From Streptomyces cinnamoneus (lineage in GTDB: Bacteria; Actinomycetota; Actinomycetes; Streptomycetales; Streptomycetaceae), in the NCBI RefSeq assembly GCF_014650495.1, contig NZ_BMVB01000003.1:402794-466793 (forward strand): a stretch of 64,000 nucleotides of DNA, in the 5' to 3' direction. Below the pieces are notes generated by a model that made no database searches, was not told the origin of the DNA, and saw nothing but the letters and a program-made list of their open reading frames with translations. Of the stretch, positions 33,987 through 41,009 are shown in pieces. Numbering within the stretch: the first letter of the stretch is position 1; every line of letters begins with the position of its first letter. Both the position numbers and the translations under genes were made by a program.

Positions 33987-35150
33987 TCACCGACCGGTGT
34001 CCGCGGCGAACGGGCCGCCGGCGCCGAAGACGCACTCGGCGAAGCGTTCGCCGATGCGGCGGTGACCGGCGGTGTCCGGGTGGAGCCCGTCGGGCAGCGG
34101 CAGTTCGGCGAAGTCCGCTTCGCCGTAGAGCGAGCGTCCGTCGAGGTAGTGCAGGTTCGGGTCCTCGTCCGCCCGTTGGGCGGTGATGCGGGAGAGCTCG
34201 GCCCGGATGACGTTGAGGGTCAGCCGTGAGGGGTCCGAGGGGTCGCCCATGGCCCGGAAGCGCATGCTCCCGCCCTCGAAGTCCGGTGCGAGGGGGCCCG
34301 GGGTGTCCTCCTGGAGGGGGCAGAGAACGGGCGAGACGACCAGCAACGGCGTGGTGGGGTGCCCCTCGCGGATGGTGTCGAGGAAGCCGTGGACCGCCGG
34401 GGCGAAGGCGCGCAGGCGCATCAGGTCGGTGTTGACCAGGTTGATGCCGATCTTGATGCTGATCAGGTCCGCGGGGGTGTCCCGCATCGTGCGCGCGATG
34501 AAGGGGTCGAGGAGGGCGTTGCCGCCCAGGCCCAGGTTGACCAGTTCCACGCCGCCCCGGGCGGCGGCCAGCGCCGGCCAGATCCCGGTCGGGCTGTCGG
34601 CGGAGGAGCCGTGGCTGATGGAACTGCCGTGGTGCAGCCACACCCTGCGACCGCGGTCCACGGCGTCCTCGACCGGGGCGTCGGTGCGCAGGGCGATCAG
34701 CTCGGTCGTCTCCGCGTGCGGCAGCCAGATCTCCACGTCCTTCTCGCCGTCGGACAGCTCGGCGAACCGGACGGTGCCGGGCGGACCGGGAGTGGTGGCC
34801 GCGGCCCCGGTGGCCATGTCGAGGGTGCGGACGTTCCCGCCGGCCGCGGTGGCCTGGGCGGTCTTGCGGCCGTCGACCAGGAGGTCGTACACGCCGTCCT
34901 GCGGTCCGGGCAGGCCCTTGTAGACGATCTTCGTGGGAAGCACGTCCAGCTCGACGACGGTGGCCCGGGTCCGGAAGGCCAGGCGCACGCCGGAGGGCTT
35001 GGTCTCGGCCATGGCGATGGCGTCGTCGGGGAACTGTTTTCGGGCCCGGGCGGGCAGCCGGTGCGGCAGTACGCCGTGCGCGGTGCGTTCCACGTCGAGG
35101 GCGCCGCGCAGGATGTGGGGCTCGATCGGCGTGGTGATCCAGTCGGTCAT
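33987..35150 (-). CDS. SGNH/GDSL hydrolase, SsfX3-like
   Basis: A 387-aa protein with two domains: an N-terminal beta-sandwich (about residues 1-165) like that of the SsfX3 acyltransferase family, and a C-terminal SGNH domain. Block I is WLHHGSSISHGSSADSPTG with the nucleophilic serine, block II VELVNLGLGGNALLDPF, and block V DGLHPDTAGH with Asp and His. No signal peptide is present. SsfX3 itself transfers an acyl group in tetracycline SF2575 biosynthesis; most relatives are untested esterases. It lies 94 nt downstream of the M50 protease on the same strand and could be the last gene of that cassette. Confidence 0.85.
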   Translation of the reverse strand: MTDWITTPIEPHILRGALDVERTAHGVLPHRLPARARKQFPDDAIAMAETKPSGVRLAFRTRATVVELDVLPTKIVYKGLPGPQDGVYDLLVDGRKTAQATAAGGNVRTLDMATGAAATTPGPPGTVRFAELSDGEKDVEIWLPHAETTELIALRTDAPVEDAVDRGRRVWLHHGSSISHGSSADSPTGIWPALAAARGGVELVNLGLGGNALLDPFIARTMRDTPADLISIKIGINLVNTDLMRLRAFAPAVHGFLDTIREGHPTTPLLVVSPVLCPLQEDTPGPLAPDFEGGSMRFRAMGDPSDPSRLTLNVIRAELSRITAQRADEDPNLHYLDGRSLYGEADFAELPLPDGLHPDTAGHRRIGERFAECVFGAGGPFAADTGR

Positions 35151-35244
35151 GTCGGTCTCCTTGCGGGACAGCGGTGCGGAGGGCACGTGGCCCGAGGCAC
35201 TCGCTTCCGGCTGCCCTCACCTCCTTGATCGTATCCACGCAGGT

Positions 35245-36645
35245 CTACACCGACGACACCGACCGGACGGTGCGGTCGTCCCCACCGGCGCTCTTGCGCC
35301 GGAAGGCGAAGCGGATGAGGGAACGCGACAGCCCCGCCAGCACGAGCGTGATGCCTGCGAGCGGAAGAGCGAGCAGCAGGATCTGGAGGCATGCCGACGT
35401 CATGCCGAGGGCGTAGTTGCCCGATGCACCGGCGTTCTCGATCAGCAGGTTGACCTTCTGCCAGTCGGCCCGGAGCAATTGCGGAAGATTGAGGACCAGC
35501 ATGCCCAGTTGCAGAACGAGCACGGGGACCAGGCACATGACCCAGACGGCGACCACGATCTGGGGCCACCGTTTGAGGGACCGGAGCCGGTCGTCCTGCG
35601 GTTGCCGCAGCAGGACCCGCTTGAGGATGGGGGCGATGTAGGTGAAGAGGTCCGGAATGCCGACCAGGTCCGCGACGATGTAGTAGCCGTCGAACCGGAG
35701 CGTGGGCAGCAGCTGTTGGATGATTTCCAGGTTGACGGAGAGGATCGCCACCAGGAGCGGCCCGAATCCGGTTGCCCCATAGAGCGCCAGCAGACCGAGG
35801 ACGAACAGCGCGTTGAAGTAGACGCCGCCCAGGTCGGCCCGGATGCGTCCCGCACGGCCCAGCCGGTAGGAGTGGGTGATGTCCGTGTAGAAGGCGGGCC
35901 AGACCAGATAGATGCCGCATCCCATGGCACCGGGCCGCACCCCTCCGTAACGGCACGCTGCGCCATGGCCGAATTCGTGGAAAGCGCAGGAGGCGATGGC
36001 CAGGAGGACGACGAGGAGGATGTTCGCCGGGGAGGTGAGCACGTCCTGCAGTGCGGCGCCGGTCTCCTGTGTCGTCCACAGCCACGCCTCGCCCGCCAGG
36101 AACGCACCGACGGTGAGGACGACCAGCACCGGGCGGAAGAGCCAGGCGAAGAGCCCGGAGACGATCCAGGTGATGCGCTCCGGCAGCACCGCCATCCGGT
36201 ACCGGAACGCGAGGAACGGGTCGCTTCCGGGGGTCGGGGGCGGCGGCGAGCCGTCGCTGTGGCTGGTGACGCCGAGCGGGGCGAGTTTCTCGTCGATGAG
36301 GAAGGCGACGTGTTCCGTGGTGAACTGCCGGCCCGTTTCCCGGCTGAGTTCGGCCGCGACGCGGGCCATGACCGGTTCACGGTCGGGCGGTGACCGGTCG
36401 TCCCGGCCCTGGCGCCGGGCGTCCAGGGCCCTGACGACCTGGTAGAGCAGGGTGGGAAGGCGTACGAGCTGACCGTCGGGACGGCAGACCAGCTGGGGTG
36501 GCTCGCGGTATCCGGAGTCCTCGAACTCGCCGACCAGCTCGGTGCCGGGCACCAGAGCGGGCTCCCCCGTCCGGTCGGCCGGGGCCGGCCGTCGCCCCGG
36601 TGCCGGCCCGGCTTCGCCGGTGCGCGAGGCGGAGGGCAGGGACAT
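35245..36645 (-). CDS. M50-type peptide zinc metalloprotease with N-terminal winged-helix-like domain
   Basis: A 466-aa membrane metalloprotease. Residues 55-127 (CRPDGQLVRLPTLLYQVVRA onward to FLIDEKLAPLGV) look like a PqqD/RRE-type winged helix, the kind of domain that binds precursor leaders. Two membrane helices follow (about 160-190), then the zinc motif HEFGH (223-227) inside a hydrophobic helix, and LRFDGYYIVADL with the third ligand Asp319. Three or four more membrane segments complete the protein. The fold matches the peptide zinc metalloproteases found near RiPP genes (YydH-like). ATG at 36645 follows GGAGAG. It lies 106 nt after the peptide gene at 36752, its likely substrate. Confidence 0.85.
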   Translation of the reverse strand: MSLPSASRTGEAGPAPGRRPAPADRTGEPALVPGTELVGEFEDSGYREPPQLVCRPDGQLVRLPTLLYQVVRALDARRQGRDDRSPPDREPVMARVAAELSRETGRQFTTEHVAFLIDEKLAPLGVTSHSDGSPPPPTPGSDPFLAFRYRMAVLPERITWIVSGLFAWLFRPVLVVLTVGAFLAGEAWLWTTQETGAALQDVLTSPANILLVVLLAIASCAFHEFGHGAACRYGGVRPGAMGCGIYLVWPAFYTDITHSYRLGRAGRIRADLGGVYFNALFVLGLLALYGATGFGPLLVAILSVNLEIIQQLLPTLRFDGYYIVADLVGIPDLFTYIAPILKRVLLRQPQDDRLRSLKRWPQIVVAVWVMCLVPVLVLQLGMLVLNLPQLLRADWQKVNLLIENAGASGNYALGMTSACLQILLLALPLAGITLVLAGLSRSLIRFAFRRKSAGGDDRTVRSVSSV

Positions 36646-36751
36646 GGGCGCTCTCCAGGAGGTGGGGGCGGACGACGGCTCGCGTCGCGGCGGGGAAGGG
36701 CCCAAGGAGCGGCCCTCCCCCGCCGGGCGCGTTCGGCGGTCCGCTAGGGGA

Positions 36752-37087
36752 TCAGTGGCTAGAGACGGCCGCGGGGGTGCAGGTCAGGCTGTTGGCAGGG
36801 TTCTCGGAGCCCAGGCCGAGAGAGCCCAGCAGACCCGGTGTCCCCTGCCGGTCGATGGACTGGCAGGACGACAGGATGGTGGTGCCGTGGTCGCTCGGGG
36901 CCGGGGCGTACACGCCGCCGCCCGCGTTCGCCGCGGAGCTGCTGCTGGCGCTGCCGGCGCCGGCGCCGCCGTCGGGGCCGGCGCTGAGGGCGTTGAACGG
37001 AGTGGCCACGATGCCCATGACGGTGCGCTCCGGCAGCACCTCTCCCGCGATGGCGTCGAGCTCTTCGAAGCTGATGGCGTTTTCCAT
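36752..37087 (-). CDS. Putative precursor peptide A (111 aa), paired with M50 protease
   Basis: A 111-aa protein with no signal peptide. The N terminus MENAISFEELDAIAGEVLPE followed by RTVMG looks like a RiPP-style leader. Residues 35-62 are a Gly/Ala/Ser spacer absent from its paralogue. Residues 67-111 run HGTTILSSCQ to TCTPAAVSSH and align without gaps to the last 45 residues of peptide B, 23 positions identical. Cys75 and Cys103 are the only cysteines. GGGA precedes the ATG at 37087. The tight linkage with peptide B and the M50 protease suggests a processed, exported product, but no modifying enzyme other than the protease is adjacent. Confidence 0.7.
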   Translation of the reverse strand: MENAISFEELDAIAGEVLPERTVMGIVATPFNALSAGPDGGAGAGSASSSSAANAGGGVYAPAPSDHGTTILSSCQSIDRQGTPGLLGSLGLGSENPANSLTCTPAAVSSH

Positions 37088-37180
37088 TCCATTCCCTTTC
37101 TCTGGTTTCCGCACTCGCTGGTCTTGTGCTCTCGGATTCCCAGGTCAGTAATCCGAGCGGCCATCCTTGACGAATGGCGG

Positions 37181-37450
37181 TCAGTGGCGGGAGACGGCCG
37201 CGGGAATGCACGTCGTGGTGTGCCCCGGGGTACTGGGTGCCAATCCCAGTGCGGCGAGAAGACCGGGGCTGGCCGCATCCTGTCGGTACTGGCAGGCATA
37301 GAGCACGGTCGTACCGTGCTCCGTCCTCACCAGCATGGGTTCCAACGGGTGATCGGCGCCTGCCGGCGACAAGCTCGACAGCACCGTCCGCGGAGGCAAT
37401 TCCTCTCCGAAGAGGCGGCCCAGCTCCGCGAACGTCACGGCGGATCCCAT
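37181..37450 (-). CDS. Putative precursor peptide B (89 aa), paralogue of A
   Basis: An 89-aa protein that begins MGSAVTFAELGRLFGEELPP followed by RTVL, matching the leader-like start of peptide A, and ends with the 45-residue domain from HGTTVLYACQ to TCIPAAVSRH. Cys53 and Cys81 have the same 28-residue separation as in A. The ribosome site AGGGAGGGAG is excellent. It is the first gene of a minus-strand series B - A - M50 protease - SGNH hydrolase with gaps of 93, 106 and 94 nt, and lies divergent from the NACHT gene. Two related precursors may act together or be alternates. Confidence 0.7.
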   Translation of the reverse strand: MGSAVTFAELGRLFGEELPPRTVLSSLSPAGADHPLEPMLVRTEHGTTVLYACQYRQDAASPGLLAALGLAPSTPGHTTTCIPAAVSRH

Positions 37451-37791
37451 CGTTGCTCCCTCCCTGTGGGATGACTCGATGACGACCGGCCCTCATCGGA
37501 CCACCCCGGCGCGTGCGGCGCCGTCACCGGAGCCGTGCATGACCTCGTCATCCCTCCGGGAGGTTACGCGGAATGCGAATGCAGGAAACGTCCCAATCCC
37601 CCGATCACCCAGTCGTGTTGGGACGGGTCCCCCGGGAGGGTGTAGTCGGCACCCTGTCCTGACGCCGACGACGAAAGCAGTGCCCTTCTTGGAACGTTCG
37701 CCCGGTTCTGTTACGGCCGTTGGGGACATCGCCCCACCAAGTGCCGTGCAACACAGGGGAATCAGGCGTCATCCTGGCCCACAATGCCGTC
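37451..37791. promoter_or_regulatory. Divergent promoter region between peptide cassette and NACHT gene
   Basis: A 341-nt gap without a gene. A candidate promoter for the NACHT gene has TTGGAA at 37689-37694 and TACGGC at 37712-37717 with 17-nt spacing. An 8-bp inverted repeat, CGTCCCAA/TTGGGACG, at 37589-37596 and 37618-37625 lies near its middle and could regulate both directions. Confidence 0.5.
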
Positions 37792-40587
37792 ATGGCAGAC
37801 GAGTCACGTATCCACAACGTCATGCAGGGCACGGCGGAATACGTACTGCAGATCGGGCACGTCCACGGCAACGTCAGCGTGCACCTACCGCCCGGCGCCG
37901 AGCCGTTGGAGCGTGCCGCGTGGGCCCTGGCCCGCAGCATCCGCGCCCAGTGGACGGCGGAGCTCACTGCCTGGGACCTGGCATCGGCCGAGCCCTTGTC
38001 CGTGCACTGGCAGGCATCGTGGCCCGGGCCACGGCACGGCGCGCCGCACGACGGTCAGGAGGACTCCGGCCGGCAGCACGGCTCTCAGATCGCGAGGATG
38101 GCGGACACCTTCCTCAGCCTGGCCCGCCGCCGTCTGGTGGTGCTCGGTGCACCGGGCGCGGGCAAGTCGACGCTGTCGGTGCTGCTGACGCTGGAGCTGG
38201 TGGAACGCTGCCTGCCGGGGGCGAGGCGAATACCGGGCGCGCCGGGCTTACCGGGCGCCCCTGGGCCATGCGCACGGCCCGGGGACGGGCGCGGCGGTGA
38301 GACGTCTCCCGTTCCCGTCGTCCTCACCCTGGAATCCTGGGATCCGGACCGCGAGCACTTCCGTGCCTGGCTGGCCCGGCGGATCGCCGAGGACCATCCC
38401 GGTCTGCCGCGTGTCGACGGCAGGCATCCTGCGGCGCGGCTGGTCCAGGACCGGCGGATCCTTCCCGTTCTCGACGGGCTCGACGAACTGCCCCAGCACC
38501 GGCGTTCTGCGGTGGTGCGCGAGATCGACCGTGCCCTCGGCGACGAGGACGCGATCGTCCTGACGTCCCGCACCCGGGAGTACCGCGCGGGCGAGGGGAC
38601 GGGGGCGGCCATCGCGGGGGCCGCGGTGATCGAGGCCCGGCCTGTCGGGCTGGCGGAGGCCACCGCCTATCTGCTGCACTCCGCCGCGCCGCAGACCCGC
38701 CGCAGATGGAAGCTGATGCTCGACGCGGTGGACCGGCAGCCGGACGGTCCCGTCGCGCAGGCCCTGTCGAGTCCGTTGATGATCTGGCTGGCCCGGCAGG
38801 GCTTCCGCACACCGCCCGCCGACCCGCTGGACCTGGTGCGCCGGCCGTTCCCCTCCCGGGAGCAGGTGGAGAAGCACCTGCTCGACCTGATCATTCCGGC
38901 GGTGTTCACCCAGCAGCCCCACGCTCCGGACCGCTTGCACGCCCCGCGGCAGTGGAACCACCGGCGTGCCCGGCACTGGCTCTCCTGTCTCGCGGGCCAC
39001 CTCTCCCGCCGCCGTACCACCGAGCTGGCCTGGTGGGACCTGCACCGCACGCTCCTGGTGCGCCTCATGACGCCGCTCACGCTCCTCGTGGTGTGCCTCG
39101 CCCTGTCACAGGTCGCCACGACGGCCGGCGGCTGGTTCGTGGACCACCAGAGAGCCGACGCCCGGCCGGGAACCTTCGCGGGGTTCACCACGAGATGGGG
39201 CCTGGAGCTCGCCGTGAGCGGCGGCCTGATCCACACCATGGGCGTGTGGATCGCCGTGGAGGTGTGGTTCGGCTTCAAGCGGGGGCAACCGCGCCGGCGC
39301 GCCAACCCGTTCCGCATCGGTGCGGCCCTGCGCTCGGCGGGCCGCGCCGCCTCCGTGGGGCGGGCCCTGAAGGCGTCCGCGGTGGTCGTCCTCCCGGCCG
39401 GGTTGTTCACCTCGATGGCTCTGGGAACGCACGATCCGCGGCCCTATCTGGTGATGGCCCTCTGCAGCACCGTCGTGGGTCCCCTGCTCATGGTCACGAT
39501 CGCCGCCCCCGCGGACACCGAGGACGCGAGCACGCCCGACGAGGTGCTGGGCAGCGAGCGCACGGCCGCCCTACTGTCCCTGGGCACGGTCGCCGTGGCG
39601 ATCGGGATCGGGCAGGGAGCGCTGGGCTGGTACGGCAACGGGACGTTCGACGACGGTCTGGCACGGGCCGTCGCCGGCTGGTTCGGCGCCTCGGCGATGC
39701 TGCTGCTGATGAGTTCGTGGAGCCGCTGGCTGATGGCGAAGGGATGCCTGGCGACCGTGGGGCGGGTGCCCTGGTCGCTGATGGAGTTCCTGCGCGACGC
39801 CCACCACGGGGGCTTGCTGCAGCGCAGCGGGGGTGTCTACCGGTTCCGTCACCTGCGGCTCCAGGAGCACTTGGCTGCCGGGGCTCCGGCGCACGCGGCG
39901 TCGTACTCGCCCGCCGTCCACGGCCGGCCCCTGCAGCCCGTCGAGCCGTCGCCCCGTGCGGCAGGCGCGTCCCCGGCGAGCACGTCCACGGCCGGCACGT
40001 CCACGGCCGGCACGGGATTTCGCGACCTGGTCGCCGACGCGGAGCGGTCCGCGCTGTCCTCGCGCAAGGGCTGGACGGTCCACGCCGACGAGCACACGTT
40101 CACGGCCCGGAGCCGCCGGCGCCAGCTCCGCATCGCCCACTGGCCGTCGCTCCTGGTCTTCGCCGCCATGGCGTTCATCCGCTTCGGTGTGGAGGGCCAC
40201 TGGCCGAGGGCACTGCTGTCCGCAGTCGTCTGCTGCGGCTTCGGCGTGCTGATCATGCTGCTCGGCTGGCTGATGCCGCCGCGGCTGCTGGAGTTGCACA
40301 TGACGGCGGAGAGCGTCGCGTTCACCATGGGGCGCCGCCGGCACCGGCTGGCGTGGGCGGACGTGGAGGACGTCGCCGTGCGCAAGCTCATCCACCGCAA
40401 GAAGGACAGCAAGATCTACGCCCTGCACGTCCGGCTGCGCCCCGGCGCGCCCGAGCCGGCCCGGTACTTCCGCGGCCACGACGGCTGGTTCTTCATCCTT
40501 CCCCTGTCCGTCGTCGACGCCGTCCCGGCGGACCTCGCAGCAGCCCTCCAACGCTTCGCCGGTCCGCGCTGGCGGCCGCGGCGCTAG
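37792..40587 (+). CDS. NACHT NTPase with transmembrane core and PH-like C terminus
   Basis: A 931-aa STAND-type protein. The first 31 residues (NVMQGTAEYVLQIGHVHGNV) match the short glycine/valine repeat tag seen on Streptomyces conflict-system proteins. The NACHT core has Walker A GAPGAGKST (119-127) and Walker B ILPVLDGLDELPQH, with a collagen-like Gly-Pro insert near residues 147-160. Six or so membrane helices (about 420-660) follow, then a winged-helix-like FRHLRLQEHLA, two more helices and a C-terminal domain of about 100 residues from LELHMTAESVAFTMGRRRHR resembling bacterial PH domains. Codon 153 (38248-38250) is TTA, implying bldA dependence. It probably senses or responds to a threat at the membrane; the effector is not obvious. 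Confidence 0.82.
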   Translation: MADESRIHNVMQGTAEYVLQIGHVHGNVSVHLPPGAEPLERAAWALARSIRAQWTAELTAWDLASAEPLSVHWQASWPGPRHGAPHDGQEDSGRQHGSQIARMADTFLSLARRRLVVLGAPGAGKSTLSVLLTLELVERCLPGARRIPGAPGLPGAPGPCARPGDGRGGETSPVPVVLTLESWDPDREHFRAWLARRIAEDHPGLPRVDGRHPAARLVQDRRILPVLDGLDELPQHRRSAVVREIDRALGDEDAIVLTSRTREYRAGEGTGAAIAGAAVIEARPVGLAEATAYLLHSAAPQTRRRWKLMLDAVDRQPDGPVAQALSSPLMIWLARQGFRTPPADPLDLVRRPFPSREQVEKHLLDLIIPAVFTQQPHAPDRLHAPRQWNHRRARHWLSCLAGHLSRRRTTELAWWDLHRTLLVRLMTPLTLLVVCLALSQVATTAGGWFVDHQRADARPGTFAGFTTRWGLELAVSGGLIHTMGVWIAVEVWFGFKRGQPRRRANPFRIGAALRSAGRAASVGRALKASAVVVLPAGLFTSMALGTHDPRPYLVMALCSTVVGPLLMVTIAAPADTEDASTPDEVLGSERTAALLSLGTVAVAIGIGQGALGWYGNGTFDDGLARAVAGWFGASAMLLLMSSWSRWLMAKGCLATVGRVPWSLMEFLRDAHHGGLLQRSGGVYRFRHLRLQEHLAAGAPAHAASYSPAVHGRPLQPVEPSPRAAGASPASTSTAGTSTAGTGFRDLVADAERSALSSRKGWTVHADEHTFTARSRRRQLRIAHWPSLLVFAAMAFIRFGVEGHWPRALLSAVVCCGFGVLIMLLGWLMPPRLLELHMTAESVAFTMGRRRHRLAWADVEDVAVRKLIHRKKDSKIYALHVRLRPGAPEPARYFRGHDGWFFILPLSVVDAVPADLAAALQRFAGPRWRPRR

Positions 40588-40613
40588 GACGTGACCTGGG
40601 TTGCACACAAGCG

Positions 40614-40648
40614 GGACAGGCTGCGGGGCAGTGCCCCGCAGCCTGTCC
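40614..40648. terminator. Bidirectional terminator between NACHT gene and lanthipeptide operon
   Basis: A perfect 16-bp stem, GGACAGGCTGCGGGGC and its complement, with a 3-nt loop lies 27 nt after the NACHT stop and 44 nt after the last lanthipeptide precursor stop. It can terminate both convergent transcripts. Confidence 0.9.
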
Positions 40649-40691
40649 AGATCCGCGAACGGACCGTCACTGTTCCAGATCAGCCGGCTTA

Positions 40692-40796
40692 TTAGCCCAC
40701 GAAGCTGGTGTTGTGGCACTGGAAGCTGGCGCTGCTCATCAGCAGAACCTCGTTCTCCTCGGCGATCTCAAGCTGCTGAAGGTTCAGGATAGACAT
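40692..40796 (-). CDS. Class III lanthipeptide precursor, distal copy
   Basis: A 34-aa peptide, MSILNLQQLEIAEENEVLLM followed by SSASFQCHNTSFVG. The leader contains the amphipathic ILNLQ box that class III synthetases recognise, followed by an acidic helix. The core has SSASFQC, where Ser21, Ser24 and Cys27 could form a labionin or a single lanthionine, plus Thr30 and Ser31. The product is identical to the neighbouring copy; in the gene, codon 2 is TCT rather than TCC. The ribosome site is AAAGGGAAC. The stop is a double TAATAA. It is the last gene of the lanKC operon. Confidence 0.9.
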   Translation of the reverse strand: MSILNLQQLEIAEENEVLLMSSASFQCHNTSFVG

Positions 40797-40850
40797 GATC
40801 GTTGTTCCCTTTCGTCGGTGGATTTCAGTGATGAGAAACGAGCCGGCTTA

Positions 40851-40955
40851 TTAGCCCACGAAGCTGGTGTTGTGGCACTGGAAGCTGGCGCTGCTCATCA
40901 GCAGAACCTCGTTCTCCTCGGCGATCTCAAGCTGCTGAAGGTTCAGGATGGACAT
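40851..40955 (-). CDS. Class III lanthipeptide precursor, proximal copy
   Basis: A 34-aa peptide identical in sequence to the product of the distal copy: leader with ILNLQ, acidic middle EIAEENE, hydrophobic VLLM and core SSASFQCHNTSFVG. It starts 55 nt downstream of the lanKC stop, with AAAGGGAACC before the ATG. In class III systems the synthetase phosphorylates and eliminates Ser/Thr and cyclises onto Cys. A single cysteine allows only one ring system. The leader protease is not encoded beside it. Confidence 0.92.
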   Translation of the reverse strand: MSILNLQQLEIAEENEVLLMSSASFQCHNTSFVG

Positions 40956-41009
40956 GATGGTTCCCTTTCGTAGGGGGGTTTCACTGAGCCGGGATCGGCC
41001 CAGCAGGCT

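Larger units (their letters stand above)
40682..40980. repeat. Tandem duplication carrying the two precursor genes
   Basis: Two direct copies of about 120-130 bp, one from 40682 and the other from 40841 (period 159 bp), cover each precursor gene plus its ribosome site. They differ by one coding base and a 3-nt insertion between the ribosome site and the start codon of the distal copy. Near identity including silent positions points to recent duplication or gene conversion. Confidence 0.9.

Noticed and set aside
40592..40973. A repeated HEAGVVALEAGAAHQQNLVL segment in a plus frame after the NACHT gene
   Set aside because: It is the antisense reading of the duplicated lanthipeptide precursor genes, not a protein repeat.
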